DNA of 64,000 bases, taken from NCBI GenBank assembly GCA_026988155.1, contig JALSLW010000061.1:1-64000 (forward strand). The letters run 5' to 3'. Source of the DNA: Methylomonas sp. (GTDB lineage: Bacteria > Pseudomonadota > Gammaproteobacteria > Methylococcales > Methylomonadaceae). Both the position numbers and the translations under genes were made by a program. This document shows, in pieces, positions 1-10,758 of this stretch. The first letter of the stretch is position 1. Each line of letters opens with the position of its first letter. A model generated the notes under the pieces. It ran no database searches. It was given only the letters and a program-made list of their open reading frames with translations, and was not told the DNA's origin.

Positions 1-65
1 GGGGGTAGTCCCTTAGCCCCTCTTGATACAATATGTAGTATTTAAGAATTTTATGGCTAATAAAA

Positions 66-296
66 ATGTACGAAACTTTGGAGACTGGCGTTGACTACCC
101 TCGGTCGTATCGGGAATTTGTAGAATGGTTTCCTGATGATGAAGCGTGCCTGACTTATTTGGAGGAATTACGTTGACCAAATGGGTTTATACGCCCAGCA
201 TGCCACATTCTCTCGAAGCCTTGGGGACAAACCAGAGAGCGATTAGTTTGCTCTTCTTGTCATCACCAAACCTCCGTTACTAGTGGAACGGTCTGA
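66..296 (+). pseudogene. IS1595-type transposase, N-terminal remnant with in-frame stop
   Basis: Reading from the ATG gives an acidic start, FPDDEACLTYLEELR, then a zinc-ribbon-like stretch with CxxC-type pairs (PACH, CSSCHHQTSVTSGTV). This is the N-terminal pattern of IS1595/ISXO2-like transposases. The frame is broken by TGA at 174-176, where the family has Trp (LRWP), and ends at TGA 294-296, where the family has TxW. The first Cys of the first pair has become Arg (CGC). The catalytic domain is missing. It is a dead fragment and no terminal inverted repeats were identified. Family assignment is from motif recognition. Confidence 0.72.
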
Positions 297-435
297 AAAT
301 TATTTAAAAGACTCTCTCTCCTTTGAACTATTGGATAAAGAAGCTTATAAAATGAGTGATAATAAATTTTCCGATCAAATGAATCTTGCTAAAAAGCAAC
401 TTTTTAAACAAATATATGAACAGAAAAAAGCCTGA
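283..435 (+). other. Unidentified open stretch downstream of transposase remnant
   Basis: An open frame overlaps the end of the transposase remnant in another phase. It encodes about 50 charged residues, ending DQMNLAKKQLFKQIYEQKKA. The only possible start is a GTG at 283 without a ribosome-binding site. It may be the 3' end of a gene disrupted by the insertion, or chance. No function can be assigned. The rest of 436-556 holds nothing recognisable. Confidence 0.2.
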
Positions 436-556
436 TTTTTAGAATTGGAATAAAAAGGTCTGTTCAGACTCATTTGTTAATTGGAAAATACTATAATGAA
501 ACGATTGTTTCTGGTGAAAGGTTGTTTTGTGAGTTTGGGTAAAATGAAACAATAAA

Positions 557-583
557 AAAGGTCGCTTTTTCTTCACGACCTTT
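557..583 (-). terminator. Rho-independent terminator after pilC
   Basis: An 8-bp perfect stem (AAAGGTCG / CGACCTTT) with an 11-nt loop. Read on the minus strand, the T-rich end of the stem runs into further T residues. It lies about 75 bp past the pilC stop and probably ends the pilBC transcript. Confidence 0.7.
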
Positions 584-656
584 GCAATATATTGTTATTA
601 ATGCATTTTTAGGAGCTATCAATAGAAAAATGAAACTCTGTAAATTTTTGGTAGGT

Positions 657-1877
657 TTAACCGACCGCAGCACCCAGTTTAAAGATAGGAAGATACATAG
701 CAACAATCAAGCCTCCAACTAAAGTACCCAGGATAACCATAATGAAAGGTTCCATTAAGCTGCTTAAATTATCTACCAGGTTATCAACTTCCTCTTCGTA
801 AAAATCAGCAACTTTATCGAGCATGCTGTCAATTTTTCCTGATTCTTCACCTATCGCCACCATTTGAATCACTAAATGAGGAAAAATATCGGTTTGCTGC
901 ATGGCGAGCTGAAGACGCTGTCCCGTTGCAACTTCATCACGTATTTGCATAACGGCTTCAGTATAGACAACGTTGCCACAGGCTCCCGCTACAGACTCAA
1001 GCGCTTCAACTAATGGCACACCAGCTGCCGACATGGTTGCAAGAGTTCTAGAAAAACGGGCAAGAGCTGACTGGTCAAGAATCGCACCAATAATTGGGAG
1101 TTTAAGCAATGTTCTATCTATAAAATGTCTAAATTTTTCAGAACGCTTTTTAAAATAGGAAAATAATTGCACAAATCCAAAAATACCGCCAATAACAGCC
1201 CACCACCATTCCTGTGCCCATTCTGACAAACCTATAACCCACATTGTAAATGCAGGGAGATCGGCTCCAAAACTGTTGAATAAGTCTTCAAACACTGGAA
1301 CTACAAAAATAAGCAGAATTGCTGTAACAATAAACGCTATCGCAAGCACCGCGATAGGGTAGGTCAATGCTTTTTTGACTTTTTTCTTTATTGACTCTGA
1401 CTTCTCTTTATAAGTTGCTATCTTGTCAAGAAGAGTCTCAAGTACCCCGGCCTGCTCCCCTGCCTCAACTAAGCTGCAAAACAGGTCGTCGAAATATAGA
1501 GGCTTTTTCCTTAACCCCTCGGCTAAAGTATCGCCCCCTTCAATATCACCTTTAATAGAGAGCAGCATTTCACCCATACTTGGGTTTTTATTGCCTTTCC
1601 CTATAATATCAAATGCCTGAACCAAAGGCACCCCTGCATCAAGCATAGTAGCCAGTTGCCGTGCAAAAACAGCAATGTCACCGGGGAGTATGGGTTTTGT
1701 TTTGGCTGCAAATAAAGGTTTAGGTTTTTTCTTTATTTTTATAACCCGAATACCTCGTTTACGCAGATCAGCCCGGGCAATGGTTTCACTTAAAGCACTA
1801 AGAATCCCTTCTGTTTTATTTCCTGATTTATCTTTCCCTGTCCAGATAAAATCAATTTGTTCTAATTCTGCTGCCAT
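657..1877 (-). CDS. pilC: Type IV pilus inner-membrane platform protein PilC
   Basis: This 406-residue protein is the polytopic platform of the type IV pilus machine; it couples the PilB/PilT motors to pilin insertion and removal. It has two type II secretion F-type repeats, at about 72-195 and 275-397, each with the recurring AxxLxxGVPLxxA(F/L)E pattern. Hydrophobic segments lie near 171-191, 222-242 and 378-400. The N-terminus carries the FIWTGKDKSG motif usual for PilC. It starts 2 nt after the pilB stop, so the pair is an operon. pilD, often the third gene, is absent; a transposase remnant follows instead. Confidence 0.95.
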   Translation of the reverse strand: MAAELEQIDFIWTGKDKSGNKTEGILSALSETIARADLRKRGIRVIKIKKKPKPLFAAKTKPILPGDIAVFARQLATMLDAGVPLVQAFDIIGKGNKNPSMGEMLLSIKGDIEGGDTLAEGLRKKPLYFDDLFCSLVEAGEQAGVLETLLDKIATYKEKSESIKKKVKKALTYPIAVLAIAFIVTAILLIFVVPVFEDLFNSFGADLPAFTMWVIGLSEWAQEWWWAVIGGIFGFVQLFSYFKKRSEKFRHFIDRTLLKLPIIGAILDQSALARFSRTLATMSAAGVPLVEALESVAGACGNVVYTEAVMQIRDEVATGQRLQLAMQQTDIFPHLVIQMVAIGEESGKIDSMLDKVADFYEEEVDNLVDNLSSLMEPFIMVILGTLVGGLIVAMYLPIFKLGAAVG

Positions 1878-1879
1878 TT

Positions 1880-3592
1880 TTATTCCTCTGTTATTCTTTC
1901 AACTTCTGCAAGGCTGGTGATACCTTGCCGTACCTTTTCAAGCCCTGATGCTCTTAGGTCATTAATGCCTTCACTTTTAGATAGTTCAGACATTTCCATG
2001 GCATTACCCCCACTAAGGATAAGTGCCCGCATTTTTTCACTGATAGGCATTACCTGATAAATCCCCACTCGACCTTTATAGCCTTCATTGCAATGATCAC
2101 AGCCAACTGGTATATATATTTTTAATGTACTTAGTTCTTCCTTTTTAAACCCCGCATCAAGATAGGTTTTCTCTGGATATTCGGCTTCTTTTTTACAGTG
2201 CTCACAAAGTCTTCGACCTAGTCTCTGGGCCATGATTAAGTTAACGGCTGATACAATGTTAAAAGGCTCAATTCCCATTTGCATCAGCCTGTTAATAGTT
2301 TGGGGAGCATCATTTGTATGCAGTGTTGATAACACTAAGTGTCCTGTCTGTGCAGCTTTTACCGATATACTAGCTGTTTCCAGGTCACGGATCTCACCCA
2401 CCATGATAATATCGGGATCCTGTCGTAAAAATGCTTTTAAGGCCACAGCGAATGTTAAACCCGCCTTAACATTCATGTTAACTTGGTTGATCCCTTCAAC
2501 TGTTATTTCAACAGGGTCTTCTGCAGTTGAAATATTTCGTTCAATCTTGTTTAAAATATTTAGCCCCGTATACAGCGAAACCGTTTTACCGCTTCCTGTT
2601 GGGCCGGTAACCAGAACCATGCCATAAGGCCGGTGAATGGCATCCAGAAACAACTTTTGCTGCTCCGGTTCAAACCCCAGCTTTTCAATCCCAATCTGGG
2701 CACTGGTCGGATCTAAAATCCGCAAAACGACTTTTTCGCCAAATAAAGTTGGACAGGTATTGACACGGAAATCAATGGCCCTATTTTTTGATAGCTGCAT
2801 TTTAATCCGGCCATCCTGAGGAACCCGGCGTTCTGCAATATCCATTTTCGACATCACTTTAATTCGGGAAATGATTCGGTGAGATATATTGGTGGGCGGA
2901 CTGGCGGCTTCGTATAAGATGCCATCATTTCTATATCGAATCCGAAATGTTTTTTCAAAAGGCTCTAGGTGAATATCTGACACCCCCTTTTTAATGGCAT
3001 CCAGCAATATTTTATTAACAAACCGTACAATTGGCGCATCGTCAATATCTGAATCGTTATCATCCTGTGCGACCTCTTCATCGCCAGACGATATTTCAAG
3101 ATTGTCTAAATCTTCATCCAGCAGGTCAGCCATTGATGTGTCTGCGGCTTCAAGTGCAGTTTCAATAGCGCTGCCTAGCTTAGACTCCTCAACAAGAATG
3201 GTTTCTGTATTGAGCCTAGTATGAAATTTGATTTCATCAAGTGCCTGGAAGTTGCCAGGATCTGAAACAGCGATAAACAGCCTGCTGCTGCGTTTATATA
3301 AAGGCAGGGCATGGTGCTGGCGAATAAGTTTTTCGCTAACAAGACTGATGGGAAGAGACTGTATTTCTATTGCATCAAGATCAAAAAAGGGAACTCCATA
3401 TTCGGCAGAGGCAACAGTCGCTACTGTTTTGCTATCTACAATTTTATTTGAAACTAAATGGCTAATGATAGAGGATTTATTTTTCTGAGCCTCTGCCGCC
3501 TGTTTTTTTGCTTCATCTTCGGTGAGAATACCTTTTTGAACAAGGCATTTTATCAAGCCGCCAAATTGTATGTCAGAATGTGGTGTTGCCAT
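1880..3592 (-). CDS. pilB: Type IV pilus extension ATPase PilB
   Basis: A 570-residue cytoplasmic hexameric ATPase that powers pilus assembly. An N-terminal MshEN/GspE-N domain (about 1-150) comes first, then an acidic linker rich in Asp (about 155-190). The motor domain follows, with Walker A GPTGSGKT (K336), a Walker B/Asp-box region (DPDIIMVGEIRD) and a His-box (LSTLHTND). A tetra-Cys zinc site near the C-terminus (CEHC ... CDHC) is typical of PilB/GspE and absent from PilT. Length matches the family. It is transcribed with pilC, and a 97-bp gap separates it from the two-receiver regulator upstream. Confidence 0.96.
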   Translation of the reverse strand: MATPHSDIQFGGLIKCLVQKGILTEDEAKKQAAEAQKNKSSIISHLVSNKIVDSKTVATVASAEYGVPFFDLDAIEIQSLPISLVSEKLIRQHHALPLYKRSSRLFIAVSDPGNFQALDEIKFHTRLNTETILVEESKLGSAIETALEAADTSMADLLDEDLDNLEISSGDEEVAQDDNDSDIDDAPIVRFVNKILLDAIKKGVSDIHLEPFEKTFRIRYRNDGILYEAASPPTNISHRIISRIKVMSKMDIAERRVPQDGRIKMQLSKNRAIDFRVNTCPTLFGEKVVLRILDPTSAQIGIEKLGFEPEQQKLFLDAIHRPYGMVLVTGPTGSGKTVSLYTGLNILNKIERNISTAEDPVEITVEGINQVNMNVKAGLTFAVALKAFLRQDPDIIMVGEIRDLETASISVKAAQTGHLVLSTLHTNDAPQTINRLMQMGIEPFNIVSAVNLIMAQRLGRRLCEHCKKEAEYPEKTYLDAGFKKEELSTLKIYIPVGCDHCNEGYKGRVGIYQVMPISEKMRALILSGGNAMEMSELSKSEGINDLRASGLEKVRQGITSLAEVERITEE

Positions 3593-3689
3593 GAGTTTAT
3601 GGATTTTTAACCTTCAGTAATGCAAATATAGATGAAATATGCCGTTTGTCTATATAGATTCTGCAATTGCGACCGTGCAGTCTATAAAT

Positions 3690-4484
3690 CTAATTCAGCA
3701 GCTGAGAAATTAGCTTTCTAATGGCCGCTGGTTCAAAGGGTTTATCCAAGATAGCAGAGACCCCTGCTTTTTTGACGGCAGCAAGACGGTTTTGATTCTG
3801 TTCGCTGGTGAGCATCAGAATCGGAATGGCTTTTTGGCTGCTTTCGGAACGAATGGCGTTCGTTAACTGCATCCCGTCCATTTCAGGCATATTAAAGTCA
3901 GTCACAATTATATCGAAAATATGTGAATTATATAGCTCATAAGCCTGTTGGCCATCTGTTGCCTGGGTGACCCGTTCTATTCCAATATCATTAAGAATTT
4001 TTGTAATATACTTTAAAGAGGTAGGACTATCATCTACCACTAGCACACTAATATCTTCAATATCCAAATAATTCAACTCTACCTTTTGAGGGTTTAAATA
4101 ATCTAAGGTAGATGATAATGCGATATCCAATTCTATGCTGCTAAATGGCTTGGGCAAAATGGCAATTGCACCTGCCTGCCGAATCGGCTCTAAATAATTT
4201 ATATTTGTTTCACTTGATATAAGTAAAAAAGCCATGTCATAAGAGTCTGAATCCCCCCTGATTTTATGGACTAAATCAGCACCTGTCATATCTGGCAGAT
4301 ACATTGAGCTCATGATCAGGTCAGGAGTGCACTGCTTTAGCATTTCCAGCGTTTCCTTCCCCGATTCTATCACTGTGATGTTTGAGATACCCAGGTCTAA
4401 CAGAAAGTTTTTAATGATAAGCTGCTGTGTATGCGAAGGCTCTACAAGAAAAACCTGTAAATCTATAAATTCTTTTTCATTCAT
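3690..4484 (-). CDS. Two-receiver response regulator with a degenerate first domain
   Basis: 264 residues forming two CheY-like receiver domains and no output domain. REC2 (about 144-262) is canonical: D151/D152 acidic pair, phosphoacceptor D196 (TDFNMPEMDG), T226 and K248. REC1 (about 8-125) keeps the fold signature and K112, but the acceptor position in IMSSMYLPDMTG is Ser60 and the acidic pair is replaced by Glu-Pro. It should therefore be a pseudo-receiver. Its start overlaps the end of the HDOD-GAF gene by 8 bp (translational coupling), so the two probably work together. No kinase is adjacent; the target is unknown. Confidence 0.88.
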   Translation of the reverse strand: MNEKEFIDLQVFLVEPSHTQQLIIKNFLLDLGISNITVIESGKETLEMLKQCTPDLIMSSMYLPDMTGADLVHKIRGDSDSYDMAFLLISSETNINYLEPIRQAGAIAILPKPFSSIELDIALSSTLDYLNPQKVELNYLDIEDISVLVVDDSPTSLKYITKILNDIGIERVTQATDGQQAYELYNSHIFDIIVTDFNMPEMDGMQLTNAIRSESSQKAIPILMLTSEQNQNRLAAVKKAGVSAILDKPFEPAAIRKLISQLLN

Positions 4485-5922
4485 GTTTTTTCATTTTATA
4501 GAGAGCTAGTCCTATATTCACTTGCTGAGAAAAGAGCTTTGCCACATTAAAGTCTTCTTCTGTTAAAGGCTTTTTATTGATAGAACGATCTGTATAAACC
4601 AGGCCAATGGGTTTGTTGTCAGTATAGATAGGAATGAGAAAACATTCTGTTCTGCCGATATGATTGATTACGCTTGGAGTAAATAGAATGCTATCAGTCT
4701 TGGGGTGAGCCCAAATGCCAGAAGCTGAATGCATTGCTTTAAAAAATAAATTGGCTGGTAGGCTAGAAACATCAAACTTGATTTTCTGTGTGCTGAGGTC
4801 TTTGCGCCAGCCAACAGCCAGCTTCTCATTTAGCATTTTTTTGTCCGTACTCAATATGCAAAATAGTGTTCTATCCATATCAAGTCCGCGATGTATCCCT
4901 TCAACAGCCATTTCAAACAGTAAATTGGGGTTGATGGGACCGCTAATATGCTGAGTTATTTCTTGCAAAATGTGAAACTGAATTTTGCTTTTATCGGCAA
5001 TTTCATGTCCGGCAGCTTCTTCAGTTTGAACTGGCTGGTCTGTCAGGATAAATTGTGATGCATCATGCGCACCAAATTTACAGGCTATTTTAACGGCAGA
5101 AAGCATGTTCTTTTTTAAGCTTGATTTGCTGAATCCAACCTCCTGTCCAGTAAGCTTTTCTAATTTTATGAGACAGGCATCCATCGCCTCAGATTCCCAG
5201 CCATCATCAATTGCCAAGGTAATTTCTTTTGCCAGGTAAACTATCTGAGGGCGAATATGAGAAGACGATGGCGCTGTAATTGATTCTTCTATTAGCCCTC
5301 CGAGACGCCAGGACCTGCTTAGGCTCATCGCCAATTCTTTAAGGGTAAAGCCAAGTACTTTATTTTCAGCCTGTTCAGCGCTAAAGTTGCCTGACTGAAG
5401 CAGCTCTGCAATATATTGACATTGCCTGCCTCCAAAACACCAGAATGCAATAGAGCCGATATTGTTAAGCAGAGCCGCAATAAACACCTCTTCCGGAGAC
5501 GGGTCGTTACAGGCAATAGCAATTTCTTTAGCCTGCACTGCTGCATGAATGGCATGCGCTATTTCTCTGTTCGCCATATCCTTGTTCTGCTGGGATATGA
5601 TGGATTCAAAAAAGGAGCAGGCAATGGTCAGTTCACGAATGACATTGGAACCTAAAATAACAATAGCTCTGGAAATAGTGTTCATTTTTTGCCTTGAAGG
5701 ATTGTAATGAACACTGTTGCTGACTTTTAAAATTTTAGCTGTAAGATTAGGATCCTGCAGAATAATAGAGGCCAATTCCATTGCCCCCTTTTGCTTATCA
5801 TCTAACGAGCTGTATATATTTTGTGCGGTATTGGAGAAAATAGGCATTTCCTGATCGCAAAGCACCCTCGTCCACTGCTCTAGTGTCCGAGGGGCTTCAG
5901 TCTTTGCATCAGGGTCTGGCAT
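4477..5922 (-). CDS. HDOD domain plus GAF domain signalling protein
   Basis: A 481-residue cytoplasmic protein. The N-terminal HDOD domain (about 20-215) has the family run AKILKVSNSVHY...ISRAIVILGSNVIREL. HDOD is a non-catalytic HD-like module found in signalling proteins. The C-terminal part (about 325-475) is a GAF-like sensor domain (FEMAVEGIHRGLDMDRTLFC ... IPIYTDNKPIGLVYTDR). There is no GGDEF, EAL or kinase domain, so output is probably through protein contact. It is coupled to the two-receiver regulator and begins 2 bp after valS ends on the same strand. The pilus genes downstream hint at a surface or motility role, but that is inference only. Confidence 0.85.
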   Translation of the reverse strand: MPDPDAKTEAPRTLEQWTRVLCDQEMPIFSNTAQNIYSSLDDKQKGAMELASIILQDPNLTAKILKVSNSVHYNPSRQKMNTISRAIVILGSNVIRELTIACSFFESIISQQNKDMANREIAHAIHAAVQAKEIAIACNDPSPEEVFIAALLNNIGSIAFWCFGGRQCQYIAELLQSGNFSAEQAENKVLGFTLKELAMSLSRSWRLGGLIEESITAPSSSHIRPQIVYLAKEITLAIDDGWESEAMDACLIKLEKLTGQEVGFSKSSLKKNMLSAVKIACKFGAHDASQFILTDQPVQTEEAAGHEIADKSKIQFHILQEITQHISGPINPNLLFEMAVEGIHRGLDMDRTLFCILSTDKKMLNEKLAVGWRKDLSTQKIKFDVSSLPANLFFKAMHSASGIWAHPKTDSILFTPSVINHIGRTECFLIPIYTDNKPIGLVYTDRSINKKPLTEEDFNVAKLFSQQVNIGLALYKMKKHE

Positions 5923-5923
5923 G

Positions 5924-8734
5924 TTACAGCGCTTTAATTTTAACTAGCTGCTGTTCTAAATTAAGCAAAGAAGAACGCATGGCTGCCAATTTCTCTTTTT
6001 CCTTGTCAATAACCTCTTTAGGAGCCTTATCAATAAATTTCTGATTGCCCAGTTTACCTTCAACCCTAGGCAAATCTTTGCTAATTCTAGTAATTTCTTT
6101 CTCTAACCGAGCTATTTCAGCTTCTTTATCGATCAAACCTGCCATAGGAATTAAAACTTTCATGTCTCCTACTAAAGAAATGGCTGATTCAGGTGCCACA
6201 TCATCTTTTTCAAGTATTGCAATCGATTCGACACGGCCCAGTTTTAGCAGGTAGTCTTCACTGGATTTTAAAAATTCCAAATCAGTGGGGGATGCATTTT
6301 GCAATAAAACTGGAATGGGTTTGCCCGGCGCAATATTCATCTCACCGCGAATTCTGCGAATGCCCAAGATAAATTCCATAATCCATGCTGTCGCATCAAT
6401 AGCTTGCCTGTCAACTTTCTTTTCATCCGCTTCAGGATATGGCTGCAGCATAATTGTATCAGCGGTAATGCCCGCTAAAGGTGCAATGCGCCGCCAAATT
6501 TCTTCAGTAATAAAAGGCATAATCGGGTGACTTAAACGCAGGATATTTTCTAAAACATTAACGAGTGTTTTACGCGTCCCACGTTGCAATGCCTCGTCAC
6601 CTGACTGCAGAGAAATTTTAGCCAGCTCTAAATACCAGTCACAATATTCATTCCAGGTAAATTCATAGATGGCTTGTGAAGCCAGGTCAAATCGGTAGCT
6701 TTCAATTGCCTCGCTGGTGGTGGCAATCACTTGGTTCAGGCGCGAAGTGATCCATAGATCAGCCTGTGAATATTCAATAGCTGAGCCGGTCAGCCCACAA
6801 TCTTGGTCTTCTGTGTTCATCAGCACATAGCGGGCTGCATTCCAGATTTTATTACAGAAATTTCGATAGCCTTCAGTACGCGCCAAATCAAAACGTATAT
6901 CACGGCCTGTTGTTGCCAAGGAAGCAAAGGTAAAGCGTAAAGCATCGGTACCAAAGGAAGGAATGCCTTCAGGGAAATGCTTGCGTGTGGCTTTTTCAAT
7001 TTTCTTTTGCAAATGCGGCTGCATCATGCCTGATACACGTTTTTCTACCAACGCTTCCAAATCAATGCCATCAATTAGGTCAATGGGGTCAAGTACATTA
7101 CCTTTTGATTTCGACATTTTTTGCCCTTCGGCATCACGTACCAAACCATGAATATAGATTTCTTTAAACGGTACCTCGCCTTGAAACTTAAGTCCCATCA
7201 TGATCATTCTGGCAACCCAGAAGAAGATGATATCAAAGCCTGTCACTAAAACGCTGGTCGGGTAATGTTTCGCCAATTCAGGTGTTTTTTCAGGCCAGCC
7301 TAGCGTTGAAAACGGCCATAATGCCGACGAGAACCAGGTGTCTAAGACATCTTCATCCTGCCTAAGCGGATAATCATCTGCAAGATTATGTTTTTTACGG
7401 ATTTCCTGTTCAGATTTGCCAACATAAATATTGTCTTCATCATCGTACCATGCTGGAATTCTGTGTCCCCACCAGATTTGCCGTGAGATGCACCAGTCCT
7501 GAATATTGCGCATCCATTCAAAATAGGTATTTTTCCAGTTATCAGGAACAAATTTAATGTCACCATTTTCCACTGCTTTAATCGCAGGTTCAGCTAATGG
7601 TGCCACTTTTACATACCATTGATCGGTTAAAAGAGGTTCAATAATGCTGTTTGAACGGTCACCTCTGGGAACTACCAGTTTATGGTCCACCGTTTTTTCC
7701 AACAACCCCTCCGCATCCAAGTCAGCGACAATCTGTTTGCGGGCATCAACACTATCCATGCCACTATATTTTTCTGGAATTAGCTGACCTTCATCTTCTT
7801 CATTTTCACGAATGGAGGCATCTTTTGTGAAAATATTGATAAGCCCACCATGAGGAGATTCTTGAATGGCGGATAAATCCCGATGTCTCATCCAAACATC
7901 ATAATCATTAAAATCATGTGCAGGGGTGACTTTTACACAGCCTGTTCCAAATTCAGGGTCAACATGCTCATCAGCAATAATGGGAATTCGACGGCCAGTT
8001 AAGGGCAGTTCTAAAAATTCACCTAACAGATGTTTATAGCGCTCATCATCTGGATGAATAGCAACTGCTATATCACCTAATAAAGTTTCAGGCCGAGTGG
8101 TAGCAACGATCATATGTCCGGAACCATTGGACAAAGGATAGCGCATGTACCACATAGAGCCATTTTCTTCTTCTGATAGCACCTCTAAATCAGACACAGC
8201 CGTGTGCAATACCGGATCCCAGTTTACCAGGCGCTTGCCACGATATATAAGGCCTTCTTCATGCAGCTTAATAAACACTTCCTGCACAGCATCTGACATG
8301 CCGTCATCCATGGTAAAGCGTTCTTTTTCCCAATCTAGGGATGATCCCATACGGCGTAATTGACGGGTAATGGTATTGCCCGACTTTTCTTTCCATTCCC
8401 AGATTTTTTCAGTAAACTTTTCTCGGCCGTAATCGTGGCGTGTTTTACCTTCAGCATTGATTAATCGCTCAACCACCATTTGCGTTGCAATCCCTGCATG
8501 GTCACTGCCAGGCTGCCATAAAGTACTGCAGCCTTTCATACGATGATATCGGGTCAAGGCATCCATAATGGTATCTTGAAAAGCATGCCCCATATGCAAA
8601 CTGCCTGTTACATTGGGCGGCGGAATCATTATGCAATAGGATTCTCCTTCCGATTTGGCTTCAAAATAGCCATTTTCTTCCCAAGTTTGATACCAGCGCT
8701 GTTCGATTGAGTGAGGGGAGTACGTTTTTTCCAT
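5924..8734 (-). CDS. valS: Valyl-tRNA synthetase
   Basis: This 936-residue class Ia enzyme charges tRNA-Val. The HIGH-type motif reads [12 protein letters not shown] (39-50) and KMSKS is at 539-543. A connective-peptide editing domain lies between them, with [10 protein letters not shown] and [12 protein letters not shown] visible. The anticodon-binding region follows. The C-terminus is a lysine-rich coiled-coil arm (about 870-936), characteristic of ValS as opposed to IleRS or LeuRS. Length is normal. Gene order pepA-holC-valS is the usual gammaproteobacterial one; the HDOD-GAF gene follows immediately. Confidence 0.98.
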   Translation of the reverse strand: MEKTYSPHSIEQRWYQTWEENGYFEAKSEGESYCIMIPPPNVTGSLHMGHAFQDTIMDALTRYHRMKGCSTLWQPGSDHAGIATQMVVERLINAEGKTRHDYGREKFTEKIWEWKEKSGNTITRQLRRMGSSLDWEKERFTMDDGMSDAVQEVFIKLHEEGLIYRGKRLVNWDPVLHTAVSDLEVLSEEENGSMWYMRYPLSNGSGHMIVATTRPETLLGDIAVAIHPDDERYKHLLGEFLELPLTGRRIPIIADEHVDPEFGTGCVKVTPAHDFNDYDVWMRHRDLSAIQESPHGGLINIFTKDASIRENEEDEGQLIPEKYSGMDSVDARKQIVADLDAEGLLEKTVDHKLVVPRGDRSNSIIEPLLTDQWYVKVAPLAEPAIKAVENGDIKFVPDNWKNTYFEWMRNIQDWCISRQIWWGHRIPAWYDDEDNIYVGKSEQEIRKKHNLADDYPLRQDEDVLDTWFSSALWPFSTLGWPEKTPELAKHYPTSVLVTGFDIIFFWVARMIMMGLKFQGEVPFKEIYIHGLVRDAEGQKMSKSKGNVLDPIDLIDGIDLEALVEKRVSGMMQPHLQKKIEKATRKHFPEGIPSFGTDALRFTFASLATTGRDIRFDLARTEGYRNFCNKIWNAARYVLMNTEDQDCGLTGSAIEYSQADLWITSRLNQVIATTSEAIESYRFDLASQAIYEFTWNEYCDWYLELAKISLQSGDEALQRGTRKTLVNVLENILRLSHPIMPFITEEIWRRIAPLAGITADTIMLQPYPEADEKKVDRQAIDATAWIMEFILGIRRIRGEMNIAPGKPIPVLLQNASPTDLEFLKSSEDYLLKLGRVESIAILEKDDVAPESAISLVGDMKVLIPMAGLIDKEAEIARLEKEITRISKDLPRVEGKLGNQKFIDKAPKEVIDKEKEKLAAMRSSLLNLEQQLVKIKAL

Positions 8735-8784
8735 GAGTTGCTTTTATGTTTATATTTGAATTAGAGTACTGAGCAAAATGCAGG

Positions 8785-9234
8785 CTATATCTTATGTGCC
8801 GATACTTCAAAGCCATCTTGTCTATATTGGCGAAAGCGCTGTCGTCCCGCCTTTTTTAACGCTTCGTTATTATCAAGAATCTCCAAAACGCGTGCAGTTT
8901 TTTTTAAATTTTCCGGATAGTTTGATGATAGATTAAAAATAAGCTTTTGCCACTTTTCTGGTGCTGTCTGGGTGCCAATCAGGACAGTCTGCTGATAATC
9001 AGGTGCTATATTATCAACCCCATCATATAGCTGATGGGGGATAAAGCTATTTTCCCTAAACGTCCAGAGCTGATTATCCAATTGCTGGCTTTGATGCAGC
9101 GAATCAGTATAGACATAACAGAACTGACCGTTGCGATAAGCTTTTTCTATCAGTTTACAGGCGAATAAAAATCGATCTGACAATGAATGCGTCTGTAATA
9201 TGTAGAAACTAGCTTCTGGCATTGGTTCTGTCAA
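8785..9234 (-). CDS. holC: DNA polymerase III chi subunit
   Basis: A 149-residue clamp-loader accessory subunit that links the polymerase III holoenzyme to SSB through chi-psi. The fold signature is visible: an N-terminal F(Y)ILQT strand, [24 protein letters not shown], then [17 protein letters not shown], which matches the chi pattern LDxxLWtfr..sFiPH. It overlaps the 3' end of pepA by 26 bp and precedes valS, as in E. coli. Confidence 0.93.
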   Translation of the reverse strand: MTEPMPEASFYILQTHSLSDRFLFACKLIEKAYRNGQFCYVYTDSLHQSQQLDNQLWTFRENSFIPHQLYDGVDNIAPDYQQTVLIGTQTAPEKWQKLIFNLSSNYPENLKKTARVLEILDNNEALKKAGRQRFRQYRQDGFEVSAHKI

Positions 9235-10705
9235 TGAGATATTGACTTAACAGGGGGACTGGCCTACCTGTTGCACCTTTATTCGAACCGCCTGAACGCC
9301 AGGCAGTACCTGCAATATCTAAATGTGCCCAGCGATAGTCTTCGGTAAAACGAGATAAGAAACAGGCGGCAGTAATAGTGCCGGCATCCCGTCCGCCAAT
9401 ATTGGCTAAATCAGCAAAATTAGATTTTAACTGCTCCTGATATTCCTCCCATAAGGGTAATCGCCACAAGCTGTCACAAGCTGTCTCGCTAGACTGAATT
9501 AAATCATTGCATAATGCATCATCATTACCCAAAAGACCGCTTGGTACTCGGCCTAAGGCTACTAGACAGGCACCGGTTAAGGTAGCCAGATCAATGACAA
9601 CTTCGGGGTCAAACTTTTTCGCGTAAGTCAGCGCATCGCAAAGAATTAAGCGCCCTTCTGCATCGGTATTTAATATTTCTATGGTAAGCCCTGCCATACT
9701 GGTTACAACATCACCTGGCTTATTGGCATCACCATCAGGCATATTTTCCGAAGAAGGGACAATGCCGACAATATTCACTGCCAGCTCCATCTCCGCCGCG
9801 GCTTGCAGTGTAGCCAGTACGCTTGCTCCTCCGCACATATCGTATTTCATTTCATCCATACCTGCGCCAGGCTTTAAAGAAATTCCACCTGCATCAAAGG
9901 TTAAGCCTTTTCCGACAAAGACAATAGGTTTATCCCCTTTATTGCCACCCTGATAATTTAATACGATTAATTTTGCTGGCTGACGGCTGCCTCGCGAGAC
10001 GGAAAGAAAAGACCCCATGCCCAGTTTTTCCATATCACTTTCTTCTAAAACTTCCACCGTCATGTTTTTGCTGCTAGCGGCGATAGATGTAGCTCGCTCG
10101 GCAAGATAGGCTGGCGTACAAATGTTGCCAGGCAAATCAGCAAGAAACTTGGTCAAGTCTATGCCATTGGCAATGGCAATGCCTTGCTTTAAACCTGCTT
10201 CGCTCTGTGCCTTAATTTCTTCTGCTACTGTAATAGCAATTTTTTCAAGCTCAATGATGGGTTCTTTAATGCTTTTAGTTTCACTGAACAGATAAATGGC
10301 ATCATTAAAAACCTCTATAATTTGTCGAACCTTCCAGCTGCTATCATAGCCTTTTACTTCAATATCAGTAAGACAGCTGCTGGCAGATTTAATTTTTAAT
10401 GCTTTAAGCGCAGTTATTGCAGAAACCAGGGCTTTTCGATAAAGTTTGGCAGTCAGTTTTTCTTTTTTACCTAGACCAACAAGTAAAATTCGATCTACTG
10501 AACTATCAGGCAGGTAATTAATCAATAATGTTTCTGCATTTTTTCCTGTCACATCCCCCCGCTTTATTAATTGAGCGATAAGTCCTTGGTTTAGTCCGTC
10601 AATTTCAATAGCTGATGGGCTCAATTGCTGGTTTTCATACAGGCCTATAATCAGGCAGTCAGTTTGTTGCTTGTCTAAAGCTAGGGTTTCTATAAAATAG
10701 TCCAT
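9209..10705 (-). CDS. pepA: Leucyl aminopeptidase (M17)
   Basis: A 498-residue cytosolic aminopeptidase with two metal ions, active as a hexamer on N-terminal Leu and other residues. The M17 signature NTDAEGRL is present, as are the metal-ligand regions [16 protein letters not shown] and YDMCGGASV. In E. coli PepA also binds DNA at cer/XerCD sites and at carAB; whether this one does is unknown. It is divergent from lptF with a 53-bp gap that must hold both promoters. Length and order fit the family. Confidence 0.97.
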   Translation of the reverse strand: MDYFIETLALDKQQTDCLIIGLYENQQLSPSAIEIDGLNQGLIAQLIKRGDVTGKNAETLLINYLPDSSVDRILLVGLGKKEKLTAKLYRKALVSAITALKALKIKSASSCLTDIEVKGYDSSWKVRQIIEVFNDAIYLFSETKSIKEPIIELEKIAITVAEEIKAQSEAGLKQGIAIANGIDLTKFLADLPGNICTPAYLAERATSIAASSKNMTVEVLEESDMEKLGMGSFLSVSRGSRQPAKLIVLNYQGGNKGDKPIVFVGKGLTFDAGGISLKPGAGMDEMKYDMCGGASVLATLQAAAEMELAVNIVGIVPSSENMPDGDANKPGDVVTSMAGLTIEILNTDAEGRLILCDALTYAKKFDPEVVIDLATLTGACLVALGRVPSGLLGNDDALCNDLIQSSETACDSLWRLPLWEEYQEQLKSNFADLANIGGRDAGTITAACFLSRFTEDYRWAHLDIAGTAWRSGGSNKGATGRPVPLLSQYLIDRTNARS

Positions 10706-10758
10706 AACAGGGTATAGGTTGAGAGAGTGATAATGAGATTATACATGAGTTTTTTAGG

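Noticed and set aside
491..706. Minus-strand open frame of 71 codons overlapping the pilC end
   Set aside because: It runs through the terminator hairpin, overlaps pilC out of frame and has no ribosome site.
2232..3488. Plus-strand open frames opposite pilB
   Set aside because: They mirror the codon pattern of pilB on the other strand and encode no recognisable protein.
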